64,000 nt of DNA from Tenacibaculum sp. GTDB lineage: Bacteria > Bacteroidota > Bacteroidia > Flavobacteriales > Flavobacteriaceae. The position numbers and the translations under genes were made by a program. Below, piece by piece: positions 55,776 to 64,000 of this stretch (position 1 is its first letter; the number at the start of each line of letters is the position of its first letter). Location: contig JAKVCX010000009.1 in NCBI GenBank assembly GCA_022448525.1, positions 219,466-283,465 of the forward strand, written 5' to 3'. The notes beneath the pieces were generated by a model. The model did no database searches, had not been told where the DNA came from, and saw nothing but the letters and a program-made list of their open reading frames with translations.

Positions 55776-56987
55776 CTACTCTTGAGCTAAAGCATTAGCG
55801 CAAATCCAACCACCAGTCCAAGCGTTTTGAAAGTTAAATCCTCCAGTTACAGCGTCGATATTTAAAATTTCGCCAACGTAAAATAGGTTTTTATGGAGTT
55901 TGCTTTCAAAGCGTTTGAAATTAATTTCTTTTAAATCAATTCCTCCAGCCGTTACAAATTCTTCTTTAAACGTAGATTTTCCATCTGCATTAAATGTAGC
56001 TTTAGTAAGTTGTTCAGCTAGAGATGATAGTTGAGTTTTATTGGTGTCTGCCCAATTTTGTTGTAATCGAATTTTACTGGCAATAATTAATCGCTCCCAT
56101 AAACGTCTTGGAATTTCTGGAAAAGGAGATTTTAAACCGATTTGTTTACGTGAGTTTTTATTTTTTAGATCTAGAAGTTCTTCTGAGATTTGTTCTTCTG
56201 ATTTTGAAATCCAATTGACACTAACACTGTATTTGTAGTTTTTATCAGCTAAAATTCTTGCTCCAAAAGCAGAAAGTTTTAAAACTGCCGGGCCGCTCAT
56301 TCCCCAGTGAGTAATTAATAAAGGTCCATAGTTTTCTAATTTAGTTCCGTTAATTTTTACCGTAGCATTTGGTACGGAAACTCCTCCTAAATCTTTAATT
56401 CGATTATCTTTTATATTGAATGTAAATAAAGATGGAACAGTTGGAATAATAGAATGATTTAATTCTTTTGAAATATCCCAAATCTTTTTACTACTTCCAG
56501 CCGCAATAACTAGTTTATCTGCAAGGAACTCTCCTTCTTTAGTTTTAACAATCCATTTTTTACCTTGCTTGCTAAAAGATGTAACACCTTTACTAGTAAG
56601 AATTTTAATGTTTAAACGATTAATTTCTTTGTGAAAACAATCAATGATTGCTTGTGAAGTATTTGCTTCAGGAAAAACTCTATTATCGCTTTCAATTTTT
56701 AGAGGAACTCCTTTGTTTTCAAACCATTCAAAAGTATCGCCAGTCATAAACTGATGAAATGGTCCTAGGAGTTCTTTTTGTCCTCGTGGATAAAATTTTG
56801 TTAGTTCTTTGGGTTCAAAGCAAGCATGAGTTACATTGCATCTTCCGCCCCCAGAAATCTTAACTTTTTGTAAAACATCTTTTCCTTTTTCAAGAATTGT
56901 AATGTCTAAATTCGGATTTAATTCTTTCGCATTAATTGCTGTAAAAAAACCTGCGGCACCGCCACCGATAATTACAATTTTACTCAT
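55776..56987 (-). CDS. BaiN/HI0933-family flavoprotein
   Basis: A 403-residue FAD-dependent oxidoreductase. The dinucleotide-binding loop is IIGGGAAGFFTAINA, the family-specific SGGGRCNVTHA follows near 48, and the C-terminal VTAGGIDLKEIN and NIDAVTGGFNFQNAWTGG segments match HI0933-type proteins. The substrate is unknown for most members. It overlaps the GYDIA kinase gene by 4 bases. Confidence 0.92.
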   Translation of the reverse strand: MSKIVIIGGGAAGFFTAINAKELNPNLDITILEKGKDVLQKVKISGGGRCNVTHACFEPKELTKFYPRGQKELLGPFHQFMTGDTFEWFENKGVPLKIESDNRVFPEANTSQAIIDCFHKEINRLNIKILTSKGVTSFSKQGKKWIVKTKEGEFLADKLVIAAGSSKKIWDISKELNHSIIPTVPSLFTFNIKDNRIKDLGGVSVPNATVKINGTKLENYGPLLITHWGMSGPAVLKLSAFGARILADKNYKYSVSVNWISKSEEQISEELLDLKNKNSRKQIGLKSPFPEIPRRLWERLIIASKIRLQQNWADTNKTQLSSLAEQLTKATFNADGKSTFKEEFVTAGGIDLKEINFKRFESKLHKNLFYVGEILNIDAVTGGFNFQNAWTGGWICANALAQE

Positions 56988-57913
56988 AAAATCATGTCTT
57001 TGTAAGGAATAACTGTTGTATATCCTTTCTGTTTAAAATAGTTCGGTGTGTCTTGGTTTCCTGTTGCTAAAATGAAATCGCCTCCCCAAGCTCCTAAACT
57101 TTTTACTTGTCCAAAGTAATCTGAGAATAATAGATCTTTTACTTTTGGTAGCTCAATAATAGACGAAATAATTGTTTCATGCTCAGCGATAAGAAGTTCA
57201 AATTCTGATAAAGATTTGGCGGAATCCATCTCTTTTGATATTTCTGAAATTCTATTTATCTCGCTTTCTATAAACTGTTTCTTTTCTCGGTATCTTTTAA
57301 TTCCTTCTCTACTGTTCTGTTTTTGATTTAAATACACAAAGAATAAATTGTCCTTGAAAATAGGAGAGAAGTTAACTTCAGAAATAATGGGTTTTCTATC
57401 TTTTAATGTATAGAAAATAGGAGAGTTATATTTAGCACAAGCAATATCATAACCACTTCCAGAAAATGCATTCCATAATAAGTCAAACGGATTAACATTT
57501 GCCCATGTAGCAATATTGTTAATTAAGGTAGAAGAACTCCCTAGTCCCCAATCTTGTGGAAAGGTAAGATTGGTTTTAACGATGCATCCTTTATTGGATT
57601 GTAAGAAATCTGGATTTAGTTTTCTAGCTTCTTGCAATATGTTCTGTAATGTTTCAGCGATAGTTTCAGAACTACCTTCTTTTTCGGAATTGAAAGAAGC
57701 TGAGGTTAATCGAAGTTTCGGTAAGCTGAATTGTGCTTCAAACCAACAATTTCCTTCATTGGTAAAACTTCCCCAAACCAAAATTGGTTCTTCAATAGGT
57801 TCAATCACTAGGTCTTGACCGTATTTAGTTGGAACAGCTAAGGAAGTTGCTCCGTCTAATACAACATATTCTCCAGTGAGTAGTAATTTTCCGTTTGAAT
57901 AGAATTTCTTCAA
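56984..57913 (-). CDS. GYDIA-type GHMP kinase, candidate phosphomevalonate kinase
   Basis: A 309-residue GHMP-fold kinase. The N-terminus has GKLLLTGEYVVLDGA, the ATP loop reads WGLGSSSTLINNIATW, and the name-giving GSGYDIACA lies near residue 150. The C-terminal GAWGGDFILATG replaces the usual glycine motif. The window contains the other mevalonate steps, so this kinase may fill the phosphomevalonate kinase step; that is inference. It is two genes away from HMG-CoA reductase. Confidence 0.85.
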   Translation of the reverse strand: MKKFYSNGKLLLTGEYVVLDGATSLAVPTKYGQDLVIEPIEEPILVWGSFTNEGNCWFEAQFSLPKLRLTSASFNSEKEGSSETIAETLQNILQEARKLNPDFLQSNKGCIVKTNLTFPQDWGLGSSSTLINNIATWANVNPFDLLWNAFSGSGYDIACAKYNSPIFYTLKDRKPIISEVNFSPIFKDNLFFVYLNQKQNSREGIKRYREKKQFIESEINRISEISKEMDSAKSLSEFELLIAEHETIISSIIELPKVKDLLFSDYFGQVKSLGAWGGDFILATGNQDTPNYFKQKGYTTVIPYKDMIL

Positions 57914-57914
57914 T

Positions 57915-58097
57915 TTATGAGTCTTTGTGAGTGTTATTCCTTTTTCTTTTTAAAAACACAGCCATAATTAAACAAACACCAATAAAAATTCCACTAAAAG
58001 CATCAGTTAAATCTTTATCGGCATAAATACCATAAACAGAAGCTAATATTGCGAAAACACCTATTATGATAACTAATATTTCTGTTGATTTTTTCAT
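57915..58097 (-). CDS. Small membrane protein of unknown function
   Basis: A 60-residue protein with two hydrophobic helices at about 6-25 and 33-49 and a basic C-terminus (KRKRNNTHKD). It lies between HMG-CoA reductase (13 bases) and the GYDIA kinase (one base), so it is clearly cotranscribed. No known family. Confidence 0.65.
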   Translation of the reverse strand: MKKSTEILVIIIGVFAILASVYGIYADKDLTDAFSGIFIGVCLIMAVFLKRKRNNTHKDS

Positions 58098-58110
58098 TGA
58101 TAGTTTTTCT

Positions 58111-59844
58111 CTAAACTAAACCAAATTGTTTAAAATGATGCGTAAAATGCTTCACTTGAAACTTTTTCCAATACTCAAAATCTAAATCTCCAAAGAAAGG
58201 ATGTGTAATTGTTCTTGAAGGCTCTTTTTCAAAAACTTCAAAGAATATGTTTACTTGATGTATTAAATCTTCAATGGCTTCCTCAATTGAGTTAAGCTTT
58301 AAAGGAGTTGGATTTTCTGAAAGAAAAGAGGGTTTAAACCCTGGTTGTAATTCATTTTCCGTATTTAAAAAAGGCTTTCTTCTTGATGCTTTTTCATCAT
58401 CTACGAAAATATCTACTTTCCAGTTTCCATTCGGAATTTGTGTAACAGCGCTTAAATGTTCAATCATTTGTTGCGCATTCATATTCCCGAAAATAGGTTT
58501 AGAATCTATTGTTAAAGATTGAAGTTTATTTCTTACTTCGTTTTCATTTGAAAAGTCGACCCAATTAACTTTAGGTTTTCTTAGTGAATTGATTTTTTCA
58601 ACTACAGCACTATGAGAAACAGTTCTATTTTCAAAATAAGCAACAACTTCCTCTTTTTCACTTTTAGTTGCGTTATGCTGATTCAAAATATTCATCAAGT
58701 GCATTTTCATATGTCCATGTTGAATACCTTTTGTGGTTAATGCTCTTAAAGCTGCGAAATTCTGAGCTAAACCAGCTGCTGCAATGATCTGCATTAAAGT
58801 TCTAGCAGAAGGTTTTTGCATCATATCTAAGGAAAGTTTTGCCATAGGATGTAAAGCGGTTAAACCTCCCACAGTTCCTAAAGCCAAAGGAATTTCAATC
58901 CAAAATTTGAAAATTCCATCCTTTACTTCACAATGTGTTAAACTGGAATACTCTCCATTTCTTGCTGCATAAGCATGTGCTCCAGATTCAATAGCTCTAA
59001 AATCATTTCCAGTAGCTAGAACAACAGCATCAATTCCGTTCATAATTCCTTTGTTATGAGTTACAGCTCTGTAAGGTTCTATTTCTGCGATTTTAACAGC
59101 TTGTTCAAATTTATAAGCAAACTTTTCAGGGTTTTCTCCGCCTAAATCTTTAATAGGACAACTCACTTCAGCGCGAACTAAACACTCGGGCACATAATTA
59201 GACAGAATACTCATGACGATTTCAATGTCGTCATTTCTGAATTTTTTAGCAATCGCTTCTAAACAAGAATTGATAAAATTAGCTCCCATGCTATCTTTTG
59301 TTTCAAAAGTTACATGAAGCTGGTAATAGTCTTGTAGTTTGTTTGTTTTATCTACTAATTCAATGTCTAAAATACCACCACCACGCTTTTCCATGTTTTT
59401 AGTGATAGATGCGGTAGCTGCATAAAGTTCAGTTTTATTTAGTTCGAAATAGTTGTGAAGATCTTTCTTGTCTCCAGCATACATAAAATGAACTTGACCA
59501 ATCTTAGTTGTCGAAATTACTTCGGTTTTAAATCCACCTCGAGTACTCCAATATTTTGCGACTTTTGAGGCTGCTGCAACAACTGAACTTTCCTCAACAA
59601 CCATAGGAACAACATATTCTTTTCCATTAATTAGAAAGTTTGGAGCAATACCATAAGGCATGTAAAAGTTTGAAATAGTATTTTCTATGAAATCGTCATG
59701 GAGTTGTTGTAATTTCTCATCAACATTCCAGTATTGTTTTATAGTTTGAATGATTTCAGGTTGACTGTTGAAATAGTTTTCAGCTAACCAATCAATTTTT
59801 TCTTCTTTACTTAGTTTTGAAAAACCAGAAATAATCTTCGACAT
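58111..59844 (-). CDS. mvaA: Class II HMG-CoA reductase fused to a DUF1569-like domain
   Basis: A 577-residue protein. Residues 1-425 are class II HMG-CoA reductase: Glu84/85 in VVEESSVVAAAS, the catalytic Lys265 in THNKGIMNG, Asp281 in the TGNDFRA segment and the catalytic histidine 378 in GHMKMH. Residues about 430-577 are extra and resemble DUF1569 of the DinB superfamily: MNAQQMIEHL near 455-464, HPFFGDLDFEYW near 548-559 and KHFTHHFKQFGL near 565-576. Histidines at 463, 566, 569 and 570 could bind a metal. In Flavobacteria the enzyme is biosynthetic despite the degradative class name. First gene of its operon. Confidence 0.93.
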   Translation of the reverse strand: MSKIISGFSKLSKEEKIDWLAENYFNSQPEIIQTIKQYWNVDEKLQQLHDDFIENTISNFYMPYGIAPNFLINGKEYVVPMVVEESSVVAAASKVAKYWSTRGGFKTEVISTTKIGQVHFMYAGDKKDLHNYFELNKTELYAATASITKNMEKRGGGILDIELVDKTNKLQDYYQLHVTFETKDSMGANFINSCLEAIAKKFRNDDIEIVMSILSNYVPECLVRAEVSCPIKDLGGENPEKFAYKFEQAVKIAEIEPYRAVTHNKGIMNGIDAVVLATGNDFRAIESGAHAYAARNGEYSSLTHCEVKDGIFKFWIEIPLALGTVGGLTALHPMAKLSLDMMQKPSARTLMQIIAAAGLAQNFAALRALTTKGIQHGHMKMHLMNILNQHNATKSEKEEVVAYFENRTVSHSAVVEKINSLRKPKVNWVDFSNENEVRNKLQSLTIDSKPIFGNMNAQQMIEHLSAVTQIPNGNWKVDIFVDDEKASRRKPFLNTENELQPGFKPSFLSENPTPLKLNSIEEAIEDLIHQVNIFFEVFEKEPSRTITHPFFGDLDFEYWKKFQVKHFTHHFKQFGLV

Positions 59845-59865
59845 TCATCTTGTTTTTAGAGAAAA

Positions 59866-59873
59866 CAAAGATA
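59866..59873 (-). promoter_or_regulatory. Candidate -7 box of the HMG-CoA reductase operon
   Basis: Minus-strand TATCTTTG, an exact TAnnTTTG match, 21 bases before the mvaA ATG; no clear -33 TTG. Confidence 0.45.
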
Positions 59874-59994
59874 AATCTTTCAAAGAAAACACATTTATTT
59901 ATCGGAGTTTTCTGTTAATTTACTGTAAAGTTTATTATTTTTTCGTAAACTTGGCAGTCGTTTTATCAAATTATCAAATAAATCAATTTTTTTG

Positions 59995-62172
59995 ATGGGA
60001 AAATCACGCTTATTAGCAATACTAGTAGTATTATTCATAGGAAATAGTATTACAATTACTTCACAAGGAAAGAAAGAAATTACTTTAGAAGAAATTTGGT
60101 CCGGAGCATTCTCTGCAGACCGTATGAATGCACTAAACTCCATGAATGGAGATTTTTATTCAGTTTTAAATTTTAATCAAGAGACTAAAAGTACATCTGT
60201 AGATAAGTACAGTTATGCTACTCAGTTAAAAGTTGAAACTATTGTAGATAGTAAAGATTTATACAATCTTGCTTATTTCACTACATATTCTTTTAATAAT
60301 GATGAAACTAAATTATTATTAGGTACAGATTTTAAACAAGTTTACCGTCATTCATCTAAAGGAACCTTTTATGTGTATGATGTGAAAACGAAAGAGTTAA
60401 CTTTATTAGGTAATGATATTCAAGAACCCACTTTTTCACCTGATAGCAAAAAAGTAGCTTACGCAAAGGAGAACAATCTTTATGTAAGAGATTTAGAAGG
60501 TAATAGAGAAGTGAAAGTTACAACTGATGGTAAGTTTAACTCTATAATTAATGGTACTACAGATTGGGTATACGAAGAAGAATTTGCTTTCGTAAGAGCT
60601 TTCGATTGGAGTGCAGATAGTAACTATGTCGCTTTTTTACGTTTCGATGAAAGTGATGTTGCACAATTTTCTATGAATGTAACAGGGAATGAATTATATC
60701 CTTCTATGAATACATTTAAGTATCCTAAAGCTGGAGAAAAAAATGCAAAAGTAACTTTGAACCTTTTTACTTTTTCTGATAAAAGTGTTAAAAGAATTGA
60801 GCTTTCTAATTATGAGTACATTCCTCGTATTCAATGGACAAAAGAACCAACTGTTTTATCGGTAACAACATTAAATCGTCACCAAAATGATTTAAATTTG
60901 TATTTCTACGATGCTAAAACAAATACGTCAAAAGTTGTATTAAATGAAAAAGATGAAGCATATGTAGATGTTCAAGACAATCTAACATTCTTAGATGATA
61001 ATAGTTTTATTTGGACTAGTGAAAAAGATGGATTCAATCATATTTATCACTATGATAAAACTGGAGCTTTAAAGAATCAAGTAACTAAAGGTAATTGGGA
61101 GGTAACTAACTATTATGGTTTAGATAAGAAGACAAACAGAGTTTTCTATCAATCAGTTGAAAATGGTTCTATCAACAGAGGTGTTTATTCTATTGGGATA
61201 GATGGTTCTGGAAAGAAATTATTATCTCCAAAAACTGGACAGAGCAATGCTTCATTCAGCAAGAACATGAAGTATTTTATTAATACACATTCTTCAGCAA
61301 CGCAAGTTCCTACATATACTTTATTTAACGGGGAAGGTCAAAAAATCAAAACTTTAAAGGATAACTTAGAGTTACAAGTTAAAATTGGAGGATATAAGTT
61401 AAGCAAGAAAGAATTCTTTACTTATAACATTAATGGAAATGACTTAAATATGTGGGTAATTAAACCTGCAGATTTTGACCCTAATAAAAAGTATCCATTA
61501 CTAATGTTTCAATATTCAGGACCAGGTTCTCAGCAAGTAGCAAATCGCTGGAATTCTAGTAATGATTACTGGCACCAAATGTTAGCGCAAAAAGGAATAG
61601 TTGTTGCATGTGTTGATGGAAGAGGTACAGGATTAAAAGGAAGAGATTTCAAGAAAGTAACTCAAAAAGAGTTAGGGAAGTATGAAGTGGAAGATCAAAT
61701 TGCAGCTGCTAAATTTTTCTCAACAGAACCTTATATAGATGCAAATAAAATCGGAATTTGGGGATGGTCTTACGGAGGATTTATGAGTACTAACTGTATC
61801 TTAAAAGGAAATGATGTGTTCTCTATGGCAATTGCAGTAGCACCTGTTACTTCTTGGCGTTTTTATGATACTGTTTATACAGAACGTTACATGACAACAC
61901 CACAAGAAAATCCAACAGGTTATGACGAGAACTCACCTATTTCGCACGCAGATAAATTAAAAGGTAAGTATCTTTTAGTTCATGGTTCTGGAGATGATAA
62001 TGTACATGTTCAAAATACAATGAGAATGGTAAATGCTTTAGTGCAAAATAATAAGCAATTTGATTTGTTTATTTATCCTGATAGAGCACACGGTATTTAC
62101 AGAGGAAAAAACACAAGATTACACTTGTTTACGAAGCTAACCAACTTCGTTCTTGACAATCTAAAAAACTAA
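59995..62172 (+). CDS. DPP4-type dipeptidyl peptidase (S9 family)
   Basis: A 725-residue exported serine peptidase that removes N-terminal dipeptides, usually after proline or alanine. It has a signal peptide (about 24 residues), a beta-propeller with the double-glutamate motif DWVYEEEF that binds the substrate amino group, and a C-terminal hydrolase domain with Ser592 in GWSYGG, Asp668 in GSGDDN and His699 in DRAHG. An in-frame TTG lies 3 bases upstream, but the ATG at 59995 is preferred. It is followed by two peptide transporter genes. Confidence 0.95.
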   Translation: MGKSRLLAILVVLFIGNSITITSQGKKEITLEEIWSGAFSADRMNALNSMNGDFYSVLNFNQETKSTSVDKYSYATQLKVETIVDSKDLYNLAYFTTYSFNNDETKLLLGTDFKQVYRHSSKGTFYVYDVKTKELTLLGNDIQEPTFSPDSKKVAYAKENNLYVRDLEGNREVKVTTDGKFNSIINGTTDWVYEEEFAFVRAFDWSADSNYVAFLRFDESDVAQFSMNVTGNELYPSMNTFKYPKAGEKNAKVTLNLFTFSDKSVKRIELSNYEYIPRIQWTKEPTVLSVTTLNRHQNDLNLYFYDAKTNTSKVVLNEKDEAYVDVQDNLTFLDDNSFIWTSEKDGFNHIYHYDKTGALKNQVTKGNWEVTNYYGLDKKTNRVFYQSVENGSINRGVYSIGIDGSGKKLLSPKTGQSNASFSKNMKYFINTHSSATQVPTYTLFNGEGQKIKTLKDNLELQVKIGGYKLSKKEFFTYNINGNDLNMWVIKPADFDPNKKYPLLMFQYSGPGSQQVANRWNSSNDYWHQMLAQKGIVVACVDGRGTGLKGRDFKKVTQKELGKYEVEDQIAAAKFFSTEPYIDANKIGIWGWSYGGFMSTNCILKGNDVFSMAIAVAPVTSWRFYDTVYTERYMTTPQENPTGYDENSPISHADKLKGKYLLVHGSGDDNVHVQNTMRMVNALVQNNKQFDLFIYPDRAHGIYRGKNTRLHLFTKLTNFVLDNLKN

Positions 62173-62190
62173 TAACAAACAACTACTATT

Positions 62191-63711
62191 ATGAATAATT
62201 CTCAAAAAGATATCCTAGGGCATCCTTCAGGACTGTTCTATTTGTTCTTCGCGGAACTTTGGGAGAGATTTTCCTTTTATGGGATGAGAGCTCTATTAAC
62301 CTTGTATATGGTTAATGAAATCTTCAAAGCTCTATCTGAAAGAGATGTAGCCGCAGCTGCAGTTTATGCTTCGTACGGTTCTCTTGTTTATGCTTCCACT
62401 GTAGTGGGAGGAAGAATTTCTGATAAGATTTTGGGAATGAGACAATCAATATTCTTGGGTGGAATATTGATGGCATTAGGTCATTTTGTATTAGCTATTG
62501 AAAACGATATCGCATTTTTCTTAGCATTAGCTTTCATTGTAGTAGGAAATGGTTTTTTTAAGCCTAATATATCCACTTTTGTGGGTTCGTTATATGAAGA
62601 TGGTGATAGAAGAAAAGATTCGGGCTTTACGATTTTCTATATGGGTATAAATATTGGAGGGTTTATAGCTCCATTATTATGCGGGTGGTTAGGTAAAGAA
62701 TATGGTTGGCATTATGGCTTTGGTCTAGCTGGAATTGGAATGTTACTAGGTTTGATATTTTTTTGGAGTGGTATTAGAAAGAATGTTTTTGGAGATAAAG
62801 GGTTGCCGCCAAGTGAAGAAGTATATAACAAGAAAGTTTTAGGCTTGCCCCAAAAAACATTAGTTCCTGTCTTAGCTTTTTTATCAGCTCCATTAATTGC
62901 ATATCTCTTAGCTGAATACAAAGCTATTGGTAATGGAGAATCATTTTTAGGTGATCAAAACATAGTTAATGTTCTTTTCAAAGTTGTTGGTGTAATCGTA
63001 CTATTATACTTAGGTAAAATTATGATGGGAGCAACTGTAGAGGAAAGGAAAAAGTTATTTATGGCAGTTTTAATAACTTTTTTTATGACTATTTTCTGGG
63101 GGTTCCATGAGTTGTCGGGAAGTGTTATCACCTTATTTGCAGATAGAAATGTTGCTTTAGATGGAATCATGAATGCAAGTCAAACTAATTCCTTGAATTC
63201 ATTAGTTATTATACTTTTATCTATTCCAGTTTCTTTGTTGTGGACATATCTTTCAAAGAGAAATTTAAATCCTAGAACGCCTTATAAATTTGGAATGGGT
63301 TTATTACTAGCGGGTATCAGTTTTTATATTTTATCATTGAGTAAAGGAGCAGCTAACGAAGAAGGAATGGTTCCGTTCTTTTATTTATTAGCAATGTATT
63401 TTGTATTATCTATTGGTGAGTTATTTATGTCGCCTGTAGGTCTTTCGAAAATTACTGATTTATCACCTAAAAGAATAATTGCTTTTATGATGGGGATTTG
63501 GTTTTTATCTTCGACATATGCTTTTCAAATAGTAGGATTTATTTCGAAAGAATTAGCGGTTGAAAGTACAGATACAAATGTTGGAGGTTTACAAACTTTG
63601 GCTCTATACACCGATGGTTTTGGTTTGATAGCCAAGTATGCTCTCGCAGCAGGAGCTCTGGTTTTGATAACATCTCCACTTATGAAGAAGTTAATGGGTA
63701 AAGTACACTAA
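62191..63711 (+). CDS. POT/PTR-family peptide transporter
   Basis: A 506-residue proton-coupled oligopeptide transporter with about 14 transmembrane helices. The POT signatures ELWERFSFYGMRALL near residue 22 and the conserved FTIFYMGINIGGFIAPL near 148 are clear. It imports di- and tripeptides, consistent with the dipeptidyl peptidase encoded 18 bases upstream. Confidence 0.95.
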   Translation: MNNSQKDILGHPSGLFYLFFAELWERFSFYGMRALLTLYMVNEIFKALSERDVAAAAVYASYGSLVYASTVVGGRISDKILGMRQSIFLGGILMALGHFVLAIENDIAFFLALAFIVVGNGFFKPNISTFVGSLYEDGDRRKDSGFTIFYMGINIGGFIAPLLCGWLGKEYGWHYGFGLAGIGMLLGLIFFWSGIRKNVFGDKGLPPSEEVYNKKVLGLPQKTLVPVLAFLSAPLIAYLLAEYKAIGNGESFLGDQNIVNVLFKVVGVIVLLYLGKIMMGATVEERKKLFMAVLITFFMTIFWGFHELSGSVITLFADRNVALDGIMNASQTNSLNSLVIILLSIPVSLLWTYLSKRNLNPRTPYKFGMGLLLAGISFYILSLSKGAANEEGMVPFFYLLAMYFVLSIGELFMSPVGLSKITDLSPKRIIAFMMGIWFLSSTYAFQIVGFISKELAVESTDTNVGGLQTLALYTDGFGLIAKYALAAGALVLITSPLMKKLMGKVH

Positions 63712-63734
63712 ATTTAAATAACTAAGTTTTATAT

Positions 63735-64000
63735 ATGAAGAATCAAGATATCGATAATCTTTTTAAAGATACAGTATTAGGACATCCAGCAGGATTGTTT
63801 GTGCTGTTTTTTACGGAAATGTGGGAGCGTTTTTCTTATTACGGAATGCGTGCTCTGTTTGTTTTATTTCTTATTAGTTCTGTTACTGATGGTGGTTTTG
63901 GATGGGCTAAGGCTGATGCTTTATCGCTCTATGGAACTTATACCATGGGAGTTTATTTAACTCCAGTATTTGGTGGTTTAATCGCCGATAAATTGTTAGG
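63735..64000 (+). CDS. Second POT-family peptide transporter (partial, 3' end outside window)
   Basis: The frame opens at ATG 63735 and continues to the window edge, giving 88 visible residues. The N-terminus has [28 protein letters not shown], the POT family signature (core [11 protein letters not shown]), and then the second helix region. It starts 23 bases after the first transporter, so the two are tandem paralogues. Confidence 0.9.
   Translation, partial: MKNQDIDNLFKDTVLGHPAGLFVLFFTEMWERFSYYGMRALFVLFLISSVTDGGFGWAKADALSLYGTYTMGVYLTPVFGGLIADKLL

Noticed and set aside
1..64000. Phage, transposon, CRISPR or defence island
   Set aside because: No integrase, transposase, repeat array, Cas, restriction or phage structural gene was recognised anywhere in the window.

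Overview
The window is AT-rich chromosomal DNA from a member of the Bacteroidota, almost certainly a marine-type Flavobacteriaceae. Four things support this. The MraZ-to-FtsZ division cluster has a flavobacterial gene order. The primary sigma factor is a short RpoD of 287 residues. A PorT/SprT-type protein of the type IX secretion and gliding machinery is present. Many genes are preceded by the Bacteroidetes promoter form TTG-N19-21-TAnnTTTG and lack Shine-Dalgarno sequences. The genus cannot be fixed from the sequence alone. I see no prophage, transposase, CRISPR array, rRNA operon or recognisable defence island; this is housekeeping chromosome with a few accessory genes.

Layout. Positions 1-1610 hold a partial multi-PAS membrane sensor on the minus strand. 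From 7079 down to 1803 a minus-strand run encodes an alpha/beta hydrolase, the GTPase EngB, an RluA-type pseudouridine synthase, an AlkB-type alkane hydroxylase, an aldehyde dehydrogenase and a nitroreductase. From 7276 to 22673 lies the complete dcw cluster (mraZ, rsmH, ftsL-like, ftsI, murE, mraY, murD, ftsW, murG, murC, ftsQ, ftsA, ftsZ). It is driven by a promoter that overlaps three MraZ-type operator repeats and is closed by a strong terminator. Next come yqeY, tRNA-Arg, an O-antigen-ligase-like protein with TPRs, an M90-type metallopeptidase, rpe and rpoD. These are followed by an ECF sigma factor with a small partner and a CmpX-like channel.

Positions 30041-30390 contain no gene but look like two tandem small RNA genes sharing a G-rich element. 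A minus-strand block then carries porT, ubiE, a double-headed Nfu protein, an OmpP1/FadL porin and a low-complexity lipoprotein. It is followed on the plus strand by proS, two identical tRNA-Glu genes and rpsT.

The cell-elongation operon mreB-mreC-mreD-mrdA-rodA (minus, 43404 to 37880) and purH follow. From 45270 downward a 38-residue small protein is encoded. A second minus-strand run (50229 to 45361) carries mevalonate diphosphate decarboxylase, a MORN-repeat protein, mevalonate kinase, a UbiA prenyltransferase, an RsuA/RluB-type pseudouridine synthase and a GAF-domain methionine sulfoxide reductase. After a LytS/LytT two-component pair come a short TolQ/MotA-like protein, a beta-lactamase-fold lipoprotein, a sterol-desaturase-family protein and small unknowns. 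A second mevalonate block (59844 to 55776) encodes HMG-CoA reductase fused to a DUF1569-like domain, a small membrane protein, a GYDIA-type GHMP kinase and a BaiN/HI0933-type flavoprotein. The window ends with a DPP4-type peptidase and two tandem POT peptide transporters, the last cut by the window edge.

How the genes work together. Septal wall synthesis (dcw) and lateral wall synthesis (mre/mrd) lie about 15 kb apart. The isoprenoid supply is split over two minus-strand operons that together provide HMG-CoA reductase, mevalonate kinase, a candidate second kinase and the decarboxylase, next to a prenyltransferase that consumes prenyl diphosphates. DPP4 and the POT transporters form an evident oligopeptide degradation and dipeptide uptake module.
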